From contig NZ_CP013293.1 in assembly GCF_001456155.1 (NCBI RefSeq), forward strand, positions 2,666,001 through 2,730,000: 64,000 nucleotides of DNA. Direction: 5' to 3'. The translations under genes were made by a program, and so were the position numbers. The notes beneath the pieces were generated by a model. The model searched no databases and was not told where the DNA came from. It was given only the letters and a program-made list of their open reading frames with translations. Origin of the DNA: Chryseobacterium sp. IHB B 17019. Its GTDB lineage: Bacteria; Bacteroidota; Bacteroidia; Flavobacteriales; Weeksellaceae. Positions 16,027-26,513 of the stretch are shown one piece after another (position 1 is the first letter of the stretch; each line of letters starts with the position of its first letter).

Positions 16027-19000
16027 TTTTTAAAATTTTTACTATCGTTATTGATTTTCTTTATTAAATATATTCCAGTTTTAGTTACATTATAAAGATT
16101 TGTAGATTTAGGAAAAAACACATAATTAGGGAAATTAACATTATAATCTACCGTATTTCTATAATCTCCTCCTGCTCCGTAATATATACCATTTCCTCTA
16201 GATCCCATTGAATTAATTTCTGTATAATCTTCCTCATATTTTGTTTTAAATGGGTGATTATGATATTCAGCATTTGTTTTGATTTCTCTCCCTATTTGAC
16301 CAGATCCTGGTGAAAAACCAGAGTCATTATAAGTCTGCAAAGACAAATATCTTTTTTTTCCCAAATTAAAATCTATAAGTGAGAATTCAACATTTTTAGC
16401 ATTATTAGCTGCATAATGAAATAAATTAAACATGTCATCTTCTACTTGAGAGCTATATTCTTTTATAGACTGGTGATATGCTTGATACTGATCATCTTTG
16501 TTACCATCTCTGTAAAATCGTAATTGACCTACTAAGCCTTTGGTCTTTATTCTTATTCCATCTCTATAATCTCCTTTTTTATCTCCATTATTATCGTTTA
16601 TTTTTTTTGTTTTACTATTATAACCATATACTAGATCATCTCCTGCCTGTTTTTTTGCTAGAATAAATTTTCCTTCTTCATTTAATAAATAAACATCCAT
16701 TCCATCTTTATCAACAAATTTTATAGGATTATTTAGAACGTAATTATAATTATTAGAATCAAAGAATTTTTCGCTTAATGGGTCTTGTACACCCCATCTC
16801 CCTAAATCCGGCATATAGAATCTCGCGCCATAATCATACATTCCCGTTTCCTGAAGTTCTTTTCCATTGTACTTATACTGATACGCATTCTGCGTAGTTC
16901 CGCTATAATCATGCAGCAATCCAAATGGATAATAATTATTTACCTCCGCTACCTCTCCCGGAGTAAAGGTATCTACACAGGCTTGTTCTCCATTACCCAG
17001 ATCTGTACAAGTCCTGACTCTCAGGTCTCTTCCCTGTATAATCCCATCATGATTCGTGTCTGCATAGCTTAACCTTACATTTCCCAGGTGATCTGTGTAA
17101 TTATAAATGTAAAGCTCCAGTAAAGAATCATAATATCCTTCAGATGTCGGGATAATCCTTAATTTCATTTCAGGGTTTATCATCGTTCCGTTGGGATCTT
17201 CCCACGGCTCGGTGTACTTATACTGAAAGCCATCCAGATAATGGGTTTCTACACTTCCAAAGAGCTTCTTCACTTTTACCCCGTCTGCCCTGTACGTGTA
17301 GTTTGTAGATACAGCGTTTTGGGTAATCTGTTTGGGTAAATTTAAATAATTATATTGGATTGAGGAAATCCCTTTATCAACCTGGCTTGTCATATTGCCG
17401 TTATCATCATATCCAATATCGGTAGGTACCGCAGTGTAAGGATACCCGCTAAAGATTTGGACCGTTTCCGTTACTTTCTGCAAACGGTTGCTGGCGTTGC
17501 CTGAGAAATAACTATAGGTAAGATCATCAATAGTCCTTACAGTGGTACCAATTTTTCCAGCAGTTCGTTTCAGGGTTTTGATATTCCCGTTCAGGTCGTA
17601 TGTTATTTTTTCATAATATTCCCTTAACGAAGGATTGATAGAATTCTGGTAAAAGCCTGCCGACAACCTGTTTAAACCATCATAAACATATCCATATCTT
17701 TTTAACGGTTCATTTTCCTGTGTGCTTGTTTTCCAGTCTATCTCGGCAATATTCCCGTTAAATTTAGGTAAAACTTTCAAACCTGTGTCCGAAGCATCAG
17801 GAATTTCAAGCCCCTGAACCTGGTTGTATTTTATCCTGTAGCCAAACAAATCACCGCCTAGGTTATCAGGATCATTGATCTGGGTCATCCAGCCCCTGAT
17901 GTTATAAGCATAATCAATGGTCTGGTAAGGAACTGCTATATTGGTGCCTCCTACTTTTTTCTTGGCCAGCTGTGAAAGCTCATTGTATTCGTTTTGAGCC
18001 AGGATCTCTTCAGGATTATTATCGATTTTATGTTTGTGGGTTTTAAGTCTGTTCTGGTCATCATAGGTAAAGGTTTCCGTAATTATCTTTTCCGGATCGG
18101 TGCTCAGTTTCTTATGGTAGGTTTTGGTCTGTAAGGCCATTCCTGCAAAATCAAGATCAGATTCTGTTTTTGTATACCCACCCAAATGGTTGATGGTGTG
18201 TGTTCCTATTACCCGTCCTTTCATATCGTAATAGGAATACATCTTGGTCCAGTTATCATCTTCAATATTCTTAACAAGACTCAGTACAGGAAGGCTTTTC
18301 GTGCTTTTTCCTACGGTGGCAGGATTGTCCGTTAAAATCTGTTTCCCGTAAATGGTGGACGGAAACCCCGGATTAAAGCTGTATCCAGGATAGGTATCAT
18401 AATAATTTAATGATAATAAAGTGACCCATTTACTTGAATTAGGATAGGTGCTGTCCGGTGTATCATAGTATACATCCATTCCCTGTCTGTTAAAAAATAC
18501 TGTAGGTATTCTATTAACATTATTTGGGCTTATACCATTAATTTCTGTTTGCTCTGTATTTCTATCAGATCCCGTGCTGATCCCTGTAATAGCTACTCTT
18601 CCAAACTTATCATATTTTGTATATAGCCACTGTCCTTTCTTTTTAAGCTCTGCATCCTGAGTAGCTACCAGTCTATCCTGCTTATCATACAGCATATATT
18701 CCCAGCCCTTACCCGGAAGCTTCTTTTCCACCAGCCTGCTGTCCCCATCATATCGGTACTGGTAGCAGAGGTTATCAAGTACGGTCTGATCCATTGTCCC
18801 TACAGATGCTAACGGAGGAATTACAAGAGCCAGCTGATTGTAATTGTTGTATACATAATACGTATCTGCCTTTTCGGTGCTGTTTAGCATCTTTCTTACT
18901 AAAACAGTCTGACCTTTCCCGTTTTTATATTCTATGGTTATGTTTCCGTCTTCATCGGTTACCGTATTTTTATACAGCTGGTTTGCACCATAGGTTCCGA

Positions 19001-19526
19001 TACCACTGATAGAAGATTTAGAAGCACCGTTTTCCCAAATCGTGGTAACAGAATATTTCTTTACCTCATCCGCAGCATTTGCATCATATCCAAACTTTAT
19101 GGACTTTGTACTCCATGCTGTCCCGGGCTGTATCTGCTCTTGTAACCTGTTTAAAGGTGAACTCTCAAGAACTTTCTCTGCAAAGATCTTCTCTCCTCCA
19201 TATACTGATGATGCATTGGCTAATGGTGTTATATAAATAGCCCCATTCTGGGTAACCGACTGTGGTACGGGAAGGTAGTCTTTAACCTGTCTCCCGAACT
19301 GGTCATATTCAATATAATTTACTACATCTTTTCCTAAAGGCGATGCTTTTACATTTACAACCTGTTTTGCCCTTCCCAGTCCGTCGAAATACTGAACGGT
19401 TACCTGTTTTTTAACGCAATCCGCATCCAGGCAGGTGGTAGCTTTTACAAAATTTTCCGTAGTCGTCTGTGCCCTGTATGTCGCCGCTGCCAATAAAGCA
19501 AGCGTAAAAATTACTATATTTTTCAT
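16023..19526 (-). CDS. Full-length RHS protein with DUF6443-type N-terminus and JAB-like toxin tip
   Basis: The 1167-residue protein starts with a Sec signal peptide (MKNIVIFTLALLAAATYRAQ) and the region annotated as DUF6443 in Bacteroidota RHS proteins (VTVQYFDGLGRAKQVV). YD/RHS repeats fill residues 190-800 (for example YDGLNRLSAGFY, YDDNGNMTSQ). The conserved core spans 812-913 (DHLGNVRL to RWGV). The variable tip (914-1167) has YHNHPF with H1089 and H1091, Ser 1106/1109 and GGD (D1121), resembling the JAB/MPN zinc peptidase motif but with wider spacing than usual. By analogy RHS repeats form a shell enclosing the tip. It lies 8 bases after the preceding gene and overlaps its immunity gene. 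It is the only RHS here with a signal peptide, hence the expressed member. Confidence 0.88.
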   Translation of the reverse strand: MKNIVIFTLALLAAATYRAQTTTENFVKATTCLDADCVKKQVTVQYFDGLGRAKQVVNVKASPLGKDVVNYIEYDQFGRQVKDYLPVPQSVTQNGAIYITPLANASSVYGGEKIFAEKVLESSPLNRLQEQIQPGTAWSTKSIKFGYDANAADEVKKYSVTTIWENGASKSSISGIGTYGANQLYKNTVTDEDGNITIEYKNGKGQTVLVRKMLNSTEKADTYYVYNNYNQLALVIPPLASVGTMDQTVLDNLCYQYRYDGDSRLVEKKLPGKGWEYMLYDKQDRLVATQDAELKKKGQWLYTKYDKFGRVAITGISTGSDRNTEQTEINGISPNNVNRIPTVFFNRQGMDVYYDTPDSTYPNSSKWVTLLSLNYYDTYPGYSFNPGFPSTIYGKQILTDNPATVGKSTKSLPVLSLVKNIEDDNWTKMYSYYDMKGRVIGTHTINHLGGYTKTESDLDFAGMALQTKTYHKKLSTDPEKIITETFTYDDQNRLKTHKHKIDNNPEEILAQNEYNELSQLAKKKVGGTNIAVPYQTIDYAYNIRGWMTQINDPDNLGGDLFGYRIKYNQVQGLEIPDASDTGLKVLPKFNGNIAEIDWKTSTQENEPLKRYGYVYDGLNRLSAGFYQNSINPSLREYYEKITYDLNGNIKTLKRTAGKIGTTVRTIDDLTYSYFSGNASNRLQKVTETVQIFSGYPYTAVPTDIGYDDNGNMTSQVDKGISSIQYNYLNLPKQITQNAVSTNYTYRADGVKVKKLFGSVETHYLDGFQYKYTEPWEDPNGTMINPEMKLRIIPTSEGYYDSLLELYIYNYTDHLGNVRLSYADTNHDGIIQGRDLRVRTCTDLGNGEQACVDTFTPGEVAEVNNYYPFGLLHDYSGTTQNAYQYKYNGKELQETGMYDYGARFYMPDLGRWGVQDPLSEKFFDSNNYNYVLNNPIKFVDKDGMDVYLLNEEGKFILAKKQAGDDLVYGYNSKTKKINDNNGDKKGDYRDGIRIKTKGLVGQLRFYRDGNKDDQYQAYHQSIKEYSSQVEDDMFNLFHYAANNAKNVEFSLIDFNLGKKRYLSLQTYNDSGFSPGSGQIGREIKTNAEYHNHPFKTKYEEDYTEINSMGSRGNGIYYGAGGDYRNTVDYNVNFPNYVFFPKSTNLYNVTKTGIYLIKKINNDSKNFKK
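16788..17110 (-). repeat. RHS core of the functional gene (copy 7, reference)
   Basis: This segment encodes YIYNYTDHLGNVRLSYADTN through [18 protein letters not shown]. Copies 1-6 downstream are near-identical at DNA level and point the same way, which allows homologous exchange of the tip. Confidence 0.9.
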
Positions 19527-19534
19527 GCCTGTGT

Positions 19535-22500
19535 TTAGTTTTTGTAGTTGTACTGAAATTCTTTTAATACTTTACCCTGCTCATCAACAATCTTTTCGAG
19601 CTTGTTTGCCGAATAGATATACTTTTCCCTGATTCCCGAAGGAGGTGTAAGATGCGTAATTCCTAAAAGCTGATCATAGGTGATTGTTGTAATAAGGTAG
19701 CCCGATAAGCTGGAATTATTCCTGAAATTATCCAATGCCGTAAGTAAGGCTGGTTCATTGGTAGGATTGACCGCATCGGCGTCAGAAGCGGACACGATGG
19801 TAGAAACGAGCCCCAAACTTACCAGCTGGTCATAGGTGATTCCTTCTACCTTGGCAATAGGCTGGGTCCCATTATACCCCCAGACAACGGCTACCGGAAC
19901 GCTGCCTTTGGATGTGTACTGCAAGATATTTCCTTTATTGTCATACTTATCGAAAGTCACCTCTGTATCGGCATTCCCGTTTGAAAGCTTATAGGATACA
20001 ACTGAACTTGGGAAAAGGTGCGAAACATCATCATATTTCGTTTCTGATTTCGATACAATATTGCCAGGATCAGAAGAAGTTGCCTTTTCTACTGAAGAAA
20101 CCTCCAGCGGAACAGCGATCATATTTGCATTAATCAGCCTCTGGTTTCCTTTTTCATGGGCATATTTATAAGTGGTTTCCGAGATGGTGTTATCCGGTGA
20201 CTGTACGGTCTTTTTTGTGATATAGTCCCTTGTGTTATAAGTATTATTGGTTATCTGGGTTAAAGAATGTTGATTAGGGAAATATTCGATATGCTTTTCC
20301 TCAGTCAGATGAGCCGTTCCAATACGTTCTGTTTGAAAAATCAGGCTTAAGAAAGCAAAAGGATCATTCCCTACGAAAGGCCTTATCCCGTCAGTACCAG
20401 CTACAAAATCTTCATAATTTACATATCTTCCTCCATGTAAATACATTCCTACTGCAGGGTGAGGAATAGGTTGTACAATTGCTCCTGTTGTTACATCATA
20501 TCCATCATAAGTATATATATATCGGTCTTCGGTTAAAAGGGTACTGCTGTTATCATAAATTTTCTTGTTCAACAGGTTTCCTCTTGTATAATCGTAATTT
20601 GCAACCGGCTTAAAAGGTGCAACAGTAGGAATAGTGTACGGATTAGGTTGATCTATAGGCGAAGTGTACTGATAAATAGTTTTTCCTCTCCCGGATTCAG
20701 AAACTGTAACAAACTGATAGCCTATATCTGAGCCTTTGGTTTTCTGTGTTGGCAGAAAGTTTCTGTCGGAATTATAAATCATTCCGGCAATAAATATAGA
20801 TGTACACAATATAGTTGAATGTGCAGAACAAACATACTCCATTCCTGCTTCATATTGAGAGCTGTAGGAATATAAAGGTGTTGGAAATACAAGAGCTCCG
20901 GTACTTTTTTTATTATCTGAAAGAGTATTATAATTAAAATTAATAGTTCTGTTAGGAGTACTATGGCCTTGTTCTATATAATAATTGATATTCTTAATAC
21001 GTACATTTCTATAATCGAACAAATATTTTAGATTATTGGTGTTTCTTACCTTAAAAGATGAATTATAGCTGGTATTAAAAGTAAGCCCTGAAGTTCCTTG
21101 TTGATTACTTACCAGTTTAAGGTAATATTCTCCTGCTTCTAATGTTTTGCTATACTCGGTAGGAACGGGTTCCCCCTGACTTAATAAAGCCGTACCCAAA
21201 GCTCCTTTTTCAACATAAGTACTCCCTTCTTTTTTCAATAGTTTCAAAGTCCATGCATACTGATTGATAGAAGCTGTTTCTAAAAAAATAGTAACCGGTG
21301 TATTGTTTTCAGGAATGGTAAATACATACTTTTCCCCACCGGTAAAATTATTAATGGCAGTTGTTTGATTAGTAGCATCCCAGTTCAAAGGATTTTCATC
21401 AAAGTTGGTGAGCTCTACGGCTCCGGTTGAAGGAGCTGTGGAATTAATTTCCGGAACAAAAGAGAATGTACCTGTTTCATAAATAAATTCTGATTTTCCT
21501 TTTGTAGGGTGAGTAACTGATTTCAGCAGTTCAATATTTGAACAGCCAACTGGGGAATTTCCGGGACATTTAAAGAAAATTTCTTTTCCACTAATCAAAG
21601 GCGTTGATAATGTATGATTATAATAATCCAGTTGATAATTAAAATCCTGAACGTAGCTTCCATTGTTTTTATTTAACTTCTGAACTGAAGATAAAAAGAG
21701 CCTCTTATAAGGGCCATTCTCCTTGTAAGTATAATTGAAGCTGTATTTCTCGTCATATTTGCCATCAATTCCCTGAATGATAATATTCTTTAATTTTGAA
21801 AGTCTTGTAGCATTATCTCCTCCTACGTAATTGGTATCTTCTCTCCCGTTTTCGTATTCAAATATGATCTTTCCTTTTCCTGTAATCTCTATTTCTCTTA
21901 TTTTTCGAGTTTGGGTAACGGTGATATTAGTAGATGTCTCGGAAATTTTTGGCAGCAGACCTTTGTTTTGATTAACTATTTCAGTAAGTGCAAGATCCGG
22001 CTGATAATCAATGAAATTATTATTTATGGTGTTTTCAGCAGATTGTATGGTTACTGGCTGCTCATCGTATTTTAATGATACCTTTACTTCATCAGCACTA
22101 CTTTTTATTTTGCTTAAATGAAAGGCGCTATTAAAGGTTCCCGTCATTACAGATGAGGATGTATACAGGTAAGATTCTAAACCTGCAGACTCCGTAACAG
22201 ATGAGGTTGACGATGTTTCCAATACATCAAAAATAAATTTGTTTCCGAATTCATCAATAATATCAAAAGAGGTCGGTTCAAAATCCTGTGTAGCATTTAC
22301 CGTAATCTTAAGATTATTTTTGTCCAGCTTCATTACCTGCAAAATTCCATTTACTTTTTTAACAATAAATCTTCCTGTATAATTCAGGAAATTATATTGA
22401 TACAGGTCATATTGGGTATCATATCTGTTCTTATAATGAGCCTCGAAAACACTTTTCATTGCATTGGAAATCAGAGCTGCCTGATTAGGATTTTCTATCA

Positions 22501-22942
22501 TGGCACTAAAGTAATTTTTACTAGCATTCACATTGGTATTTTCATCCCAGTAAATTCCCAGCTTAGTATTAGTTCCGATAGAATAAGCGACAACTTTTTC
22601 ATCAGGGCTTCCCATAACCGTTCTTGAAATAGTTCCTCCTGCAAATAAGCTCCACCCCAATCCCACTTCACTGGCTTTAGACTCCGAAGCGGCATTGTTG
22701 ACGTGATACTTTAATGCCAGATTAATATCTACATTGCTCAGCCCTACCGGTACATTGGCAACAGGAATAGTAATATCAGGAATTCCTGTGTAATTGCTTA
22801 CCGGAACCTCTTCAAACTTCATCAATGAATTTACCGTAGGAGAAGGCGGAATAATTTGGGGAATATTCTTTTGACTGTCGTTTGCTTGCGCATTGTAGAG
22901 GTTAGCCAATACAATGGCAGCACAAATTATAGTTTTTTTCAT
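19535..22942 (-). CDS. Large secreted RHS-associated protein (possible shell partner)
   Basis: The 1135-residue product has a signal peptide (MKKTIICAAIVLANLYNAQA) and begins IPQIIPPSPTVNSLMKFEEV, VSNYTGIPDITIPV, a start typical of proteins found directly before DUF6443 RHS genes in Flavobacteriia. The middle is beta-rich with GLGWSLFAGGTISRTV near residue 95. The C-terminus shows YD-like elements (ITYDQLLGITHLTPPSG, YIYSANKLEKIVDEQG). I infer that it builds part of the RHS shell, as the B component does in ABC-type toxin complexes. It lies 12 bases after the T9SS protein and 8 before the RHS gene, so the three form an operon. No catalytic motif was seen. Confidence 0.7.
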   Translation of the reverse strand: MKKTIICAAIVLANLYNAQANDSQKNIPQIIPPSPTVNSLMKFEEVPVSNYTGIPDITIPVANVPVGLSNVDINLALKYHVNNAASESKASEVGLGWSLFAGGTISRTVMGSPDEKVVAYSIGTNTKLGIYWDENTNVNASKNYFSAMIENPNQAALISNAMKSVFEAHYKNRYDTQYDLYQYNFLNYTGRFIVKKVNGILQVMKLDKNNLKITVNATQDFEPTSFDIIDEFGNKFIFDVLETSSTSSVTESAGLESYLYTSSSVMTGTFNSAFHLSKIKSSADEVKVSLKYDEQPVTIQSAENTINNNFIDYQPDLALTEIVNQNKGLLPKISETSTNITVTQTRKIREIEITGKGKIIFEYENGREDTNYVGGDNATRLSKLKNIIIQGIDGKYDEKYSFNYTYKENGPYKRLFLSSVQKLNKNNGSYVQDFNYQLDYYNHTLSTPLISGKEIFFKCPGNSPVGCSNIELLKSVTHPTKGKSEFIYETGTFSFVPEINSTAPSTGAVELTNFDENPLNWDATNQTTAINNFTGGEKYVFTIPENNTPVTIFLETASINQYAWTLKLLKKEGSTYVEKGALGTALLSQGEPVPTEYSKTLEAGEYYLKLVSNQQGTSGLTFNTSYNSSFKVRNTNNLKYLFDYRNVRIKNINYYIEQGHSTPNRTINFNYNTLSDNKKSTGALVFPTPLYSYSSQYEAGMEYVCSAHSTILCTSIFIAGMIYNSDRNFLPTQKTKGSDIGYQFVTVSESGRGKTIYQYTSPIDQPNPYTIPTVAPFKPVANYDYTRGNLLNKKIYDNSSTLLTEDRYIYTYDGYDVTTGAIVQPIPHPAVGMYLHGGRYVNYEDFVAGTDGIRPFVGNDPFAFLSLIFQTERIGTAHLTEEKHIEYFPNQHSLTQITNNTYNTRDYITKKTVQSPDNTISETTYKYAHEKGNQRLINANMIAVPLEVSSVEKATSSDPGNIVSKSETKYDDVSHLFPSSVVSYKLSNGNADTEVTFDKYDNKGNILQYTSKGSVPVAVVWGYNGTQPIAKVEGITYDQLVSLGLVSTIVSASDADAVNPTNEPALLTALDNFRNNSSLSGYLITTITYDQLLGITHLTPPSGIREKYIYSANKLEKIVDEQGKVLKEFQYNYKN

Positions 22943-22954
22943 GTATTATTAGTG

Positions 22955-24548
22955 TTATTTTTTAATCAATTTAGCGTTAGCTGTTTTATTGGTATCCGTT
23001 TTAATGGTAATCAGATAAGCTCCCTGGATTAAAGGCTGGGTATTGATCTTGGTTACCTTGTTTTTGGTTTTCAAACTTTGCAACTGTCTTCCGGACATAT
23101 CATACAACAAAATATCTGCTTCCTTAAAATCAAAACCTATTTCTACATAAGCATAGTCCGATACAGGATTTGGATAAATCTTAATATCCTGCTTTTCGAT
23201 CAGCTGATCAATTTGCTTATCTCCCAGCTTTACAATCTTCCAGTTTTCTTTTCCAAGCTCTTCTGCACTGGTTCCTGCCAGAATAATGGAACCATCTCTG
23301 TTTAATTTAATATCAGATAACCTTTCCTCTTTTTTTCTGGATTCTCCCTTCACATGCTTTCTCCACTGCTCATTTCCATTCTGGTCTACATAAAGCATCC
23401 AAAACGTTTCGTCTTCATTCTCTATTCTTCCTTCTGCCTGGGTGTAACCGCCAAGCAATATCCCTGTGGTAATATCTTGATTCCTGGTTCTTGTATCCTG
23501 GCTCTTTGTAATAACACTCATTCCCATCAAAACATCCCTGTTCTTGAAATTATAAGATTTCTGCCAGATTTCTTCCCCTTTTTCATTAAGTGAAATAAGC
23601 CAAAGGTCTGTTCCTTCTTCAATTCCCCACGGTTTTATTTCCTGATCTCTCCGATCTCGATTCTCCTCCGATTAAAAAGCCTGTTGATGTTAAAGCGAGT
23701 GTTCGCAAATGATCGTCACTTTTTCCTCCAAAGTTCCTTTCCCATTCTACCTTTCCGTCTTTGTTAAGTTTAATGATCCAGTAATCTCCTTCACCGAAGT
23801 TTTCTGTTTGTTTTGAGGTTGCAGATGAAAGGTTGTTGGTTGCAGCTTTTCCACTGCGTGAATACACTCCCAATAAAGCTCCACCATCTTTGGTAGGAAT
23901 CATTTTCTCTACTTCATCGAGCCCTTTTCCACCTAATATAATTTGAGAGGCTATGCCTCCGTTTTTATCCAGTCTTACAATCAAAACATCTTTGGAGCCG
24001 TAACCTTTTGCTGAGTTTTGAATATTACCCGCAACAAAAAATCCAAAATCCGTGGTTTGAATTACAGCTCTTGCTTCTTCATCTGCTTGAGTACCGATTG
24101 TTTTCTGCCACAATTCATCACCGAATTCATTGAGTCTAATCAGCCAAATATCTGAACCGCCTTTGGATTCTTCTTTTTTGTCTAAAGATTTTCCACTATA
24201 AGACGTTCCGGAGAGAAGGAAGCCTCCTTCCTGAGTATTCACCGTTGCAGATAAAAAATCATGGTTTTGTCCTGAAAAATATTTTTCCCAGACTTCTTCT
24301 CCCTGCTGGTTTAATTTGACCAAATGATAGTCGTAGCCATTATTCTGCTTACTGCCTGAAGCTTGAAGTTTATTGCTCTGAATAGAGCTTCCTGTAATTA
24401 AATACTGCTGATCAATGGTTGTGGTTACCTGGCTTAGAAAATCCTGGGTCGAGGATTTGATGTCTTTCTGCCAAAGGACTTTTGTTTCCTGGGCAGAAAT
24501 ACCCAGAAATGCACCTAAGAACAGTGCCAATGTGTAATTTTTTTTCAT
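22955..24548 (-). pseudogene. T9SS-sorted secreted repeat protein, frameshifted
   Basis: The gene has a signal peptide (MKKNYTLALFLGAFLGISAQ), repeated segments of the type WLIRLNEFGDELWQKTIG, VKLNQQGEEVWEKYF and YWIIKLNKDGKVEWERNFGG (a bladed, propeller-like repeat), and a C-terminal type A T9SS sorting domain (IKIYPNPVSDYAYVEIG to the final LIKK). The frame ends early at 23619, at GNKTVGN; one base fewer in the A-run or G-run at 23625-23636 would give GIEEGTDLWLISLNEKGEEI and join the second half, whose frame continues to 22955. Either the gene is inactivated, or the base is a sequence error or slippage site. It heads the RHS operon, so it may supply surface targeting through T9SS. Confidence 0.75.
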
Positions 24549-24933
24549 ACCTGTTTATTAATGCGCGAATTTAATACTATTTTTTAAATCCTAATATGGA
24601 GAAAACTCATATTATGAATTGTGATTGTAAGAAGATGCTTATTAGCCCGAATACACTGTTTCATACTATATTATTTTTTTGTTAAAAATGTTTTCTTTAT
24701 TAAATAATTACACTGACCTGCGGTAGCAAATTTATAGACGTAGGACGACAAACCATGTCGTATTATATTACTGATGCTTTTTTATTGCTGCTGGTTGGAA
24801 ACAAAAATAAAAAGCTTTAGAATAAATACATTATGGGGTTCCATAAACTATTTATTTTTTTACAAATATTTAAATATAGTAATATAAGGTTACAAAAAAT
24901 GCAGTATTTTATATTTCACTTCATATAAGTTAA
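24549..24933. other. Intergenic region upstream of the RHS operon
   Basis: No gene is visible in these 385 bases. They should contain the operon promoter (minus strand), but I find no clear TAnnTTTG box with a spaced TTG element. The sequence is AT-rich with no long inverted repeat. Confidence 0.5.
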
Positions 24934-24996
24934 GAATTTGGAAGAAAATACAATCATGAATTAAAGGCAAGAATCCCGGTTGATGTAGGCAACCAG

Positions 24997-25182
24997 GTGA
25001 AAAAGTTTCGCGAGAAAAAGAAGCTTTCGCAAACCGAATTGGCGGTAATGATTGGGAAAGACAGACAATATCTTTATAAAATCAAAAAAGGAAAAGGAAA
25101 ATCAAATATTTTTACTGTAGCCGTAATTGCTCTAGCATTAGAAGTTTCGCTTAGTGAATTACTAAAGGAAATAAAATTATAA
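24997..25182 (+). CDS. XRE-family helix-turn-helix regulator, 5' end uncertain
   Basis: The frame encodes KKFREKKKLSQTELAVMIGK, DRQYLYKIKKGKGKSNIFTV and ALALEVSLSELL, a complete XRE/Cro helix-turn-helix domain of 61 residues from GTG 24997. The in-frame sequence before it (HELKARIPVDVGNQ, open from 24934) still looks like coding sequence of this family but has no start codon, so the 5' end may be truncated. It converges on the recombinase at 25219-26268 with 36 bases between; such pairs occur in small mobile elements. It could regulate that element or be a relic. Confidence 0.65.
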   Translation: MKKFREKKKLSQTELAVMIGKDRQYLYKIKKGKGKSNIFTVAVIALALEVSLSELLKEIKL

Positions 25183-25218
25183 GCATATTTTGTTTATGAC
25201 GCTAGGTTTAGAAAGCTA

Positions 25219-26268
25219 TCAAGATATTTTATGTTTAGTTGAAAGCTCTTTAAACGTCTTAGCCGTTTGCATTGCCCAATCATCAGCAGTTCTTCCGATA
25301 TAATTTAAAAATTGAGATTCTGATTTGTGTCCTGTAATAGCCATAAGCTGAGGTGTTGTAAACATCTTATTTCCGTAAAAATTTGTAGCAAACGAACGGC
25401 GGCAAACATGAGAAGAAACAAGTTTACATTTCTCCGTTTCGACAATTTCATTCTTTTTAGTGACTTCATTAAAATATTTGCCTTTTACCATATCATGAAT
25501 TCCGGCCAACTCACAAACCTTTTTAATGTGCCTGTTGAAAAGTGCAGAATTAGAATCCTGGTTATTTGCAAATACAGGCGGGAAATTACCATTATATTTC
25601 TTTAAGATTTCCTCAACCTCATCATGTAAAGGAATTACAACCTTTTCTCCTGTTTTTTGCTGCTTAATTTCAATAAACCTGAATGAGTCACCATCAGAAT
25701 CAGTTTTTGTATAGATCATCCTTTTAGTCATTCTTAATAAATCACTCGCTCTTTGCCCCAAATAACAACCAAGAATTAACCAATCTTTTGCAAGATTCCA
25801 GTCTGTATTAAGGGTCACAATTTCTTTTATTTTTCCAATCTCTTCAAGTGATAAAAAAACTTTATGTTCGCTGTTTGTAGTTCCGGTAGAAAACCCGGTA
25901 ATTTGATGATGTATTTGTTTCCCATTATTTCTGGAATCGAATATAACCGTTTTAAGATTTTTAATGAAGCGAGTGGCCGTAGTTTCCATTAATCCACAAT
26001 CAACGATGAGGTAGTTTTTAAAATTAATTAAAACTTTTCCACTGAGGTCTTCAATTAGGAAGTTTTTCTTTTTTTTCTTTTGATATTCTGAGAACCGATC
26101 TTTTAGATTATTATACTTACCAATCGTACTGTATGTATAAGATGCAATACTTTTTTTGAAGTCAATAAAGCTGCTTAGGTAATTTAAGAAAATACTATCA
26201 TCCCCTTTTTCATCGATTCGATTATAAAAAGAATTTATTTTTTCATCCAGCCATTCTTTGGTAAACAA
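25219..26268 (-). CDS. Tyrosine recombinase (phage integrase family), N-terminally truncated
   Basis: The catalytic set of a tyrosine recombinase is present: R173 (GQRASDLLRM), Lys in IKQQKTGEKV, H287-x-x-R290 (SSHVCRRSF), H314 (TGHKSESQF) and Tyr 323 (FLNYIG). A SAM-like core-binding domain precedes it. The frame is open upstream from the TTG at 26268 to 26412 (INISDWSKEKSLPKQNN), which matches the region after the arm-binding domain of Bacteroidota integrases, but the arm domain itself and a proper ATG are missing. The gene has therefore probably lost its 5' end and may be inactive. It lies next to the XRE gene and close to the RHS locus. Confidence 0.75.
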   Translation of the reverse strand: MFTKEWLDEKINSFYNRIDEKGDDSIFLNYLSSFIDFKKSIASYTYSTIGKYNNLKDRFSEYQKKKKKNFLIEDLSGKVLINFKNYLIVDCGLMETTATRFIKNLKTVIFDSRNNGKQIHHQITGFSTGTTNSEHKVFLSLEEIGKIKEIVTLNTDWNLAKDWLILGCYLGQRASDLLRMTKRMIYTKTDSDGDSFRFIEIKQQKTGEKVVIPLHDEVEEILKKYNGNFPPVFANNQDSNSALFNRHIKKVCELAGIHDMVKGKYFNEVTKKNEIVETEKCKLVSSHVCRRSFATNFYGNKMFTTPQLMAITGHKSESQFLNYIGRTADDWAMQTAKTFKELSTKHKIS

Positions 26269-26513
26269 AATACCTTTTGCATAATCGGAATTATAAGCGG
26301 TTAAAATATATGTCTCAAGATTTTTTAATTGAGTTGTAATTTGTTTGTTTTCTGGGTTGTTTTGCTTAGGAAGTGACTTTTCTTTACTCCAATCACTTAT
26401 ATTAATTACAATTCAATAAAATCATAAACACCATATATACAATCGTTTATCACCTTTTTAAATGATTTAAGATTTTAACAAATAGTTTAATTCGGGTACG
26501 CTAGGTACCTCTT

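Noticed and set aside
23619..23640. Programmed ribosomal frameshift in the T9SS gene
   Set aside because: No classic slippery heptamer with a downstream structure is visible, and other homopolymer indels occur in this window; mutation or sequence error is simpler.
16023..24548. Type VI secretion cluster or prophage tail module
   Set aside because: No PAAR, VgrG, Hcp, sheath or baseplate genes are present; the RHS protein has a Sec signal peptide, so type VI delivery is unlikely.
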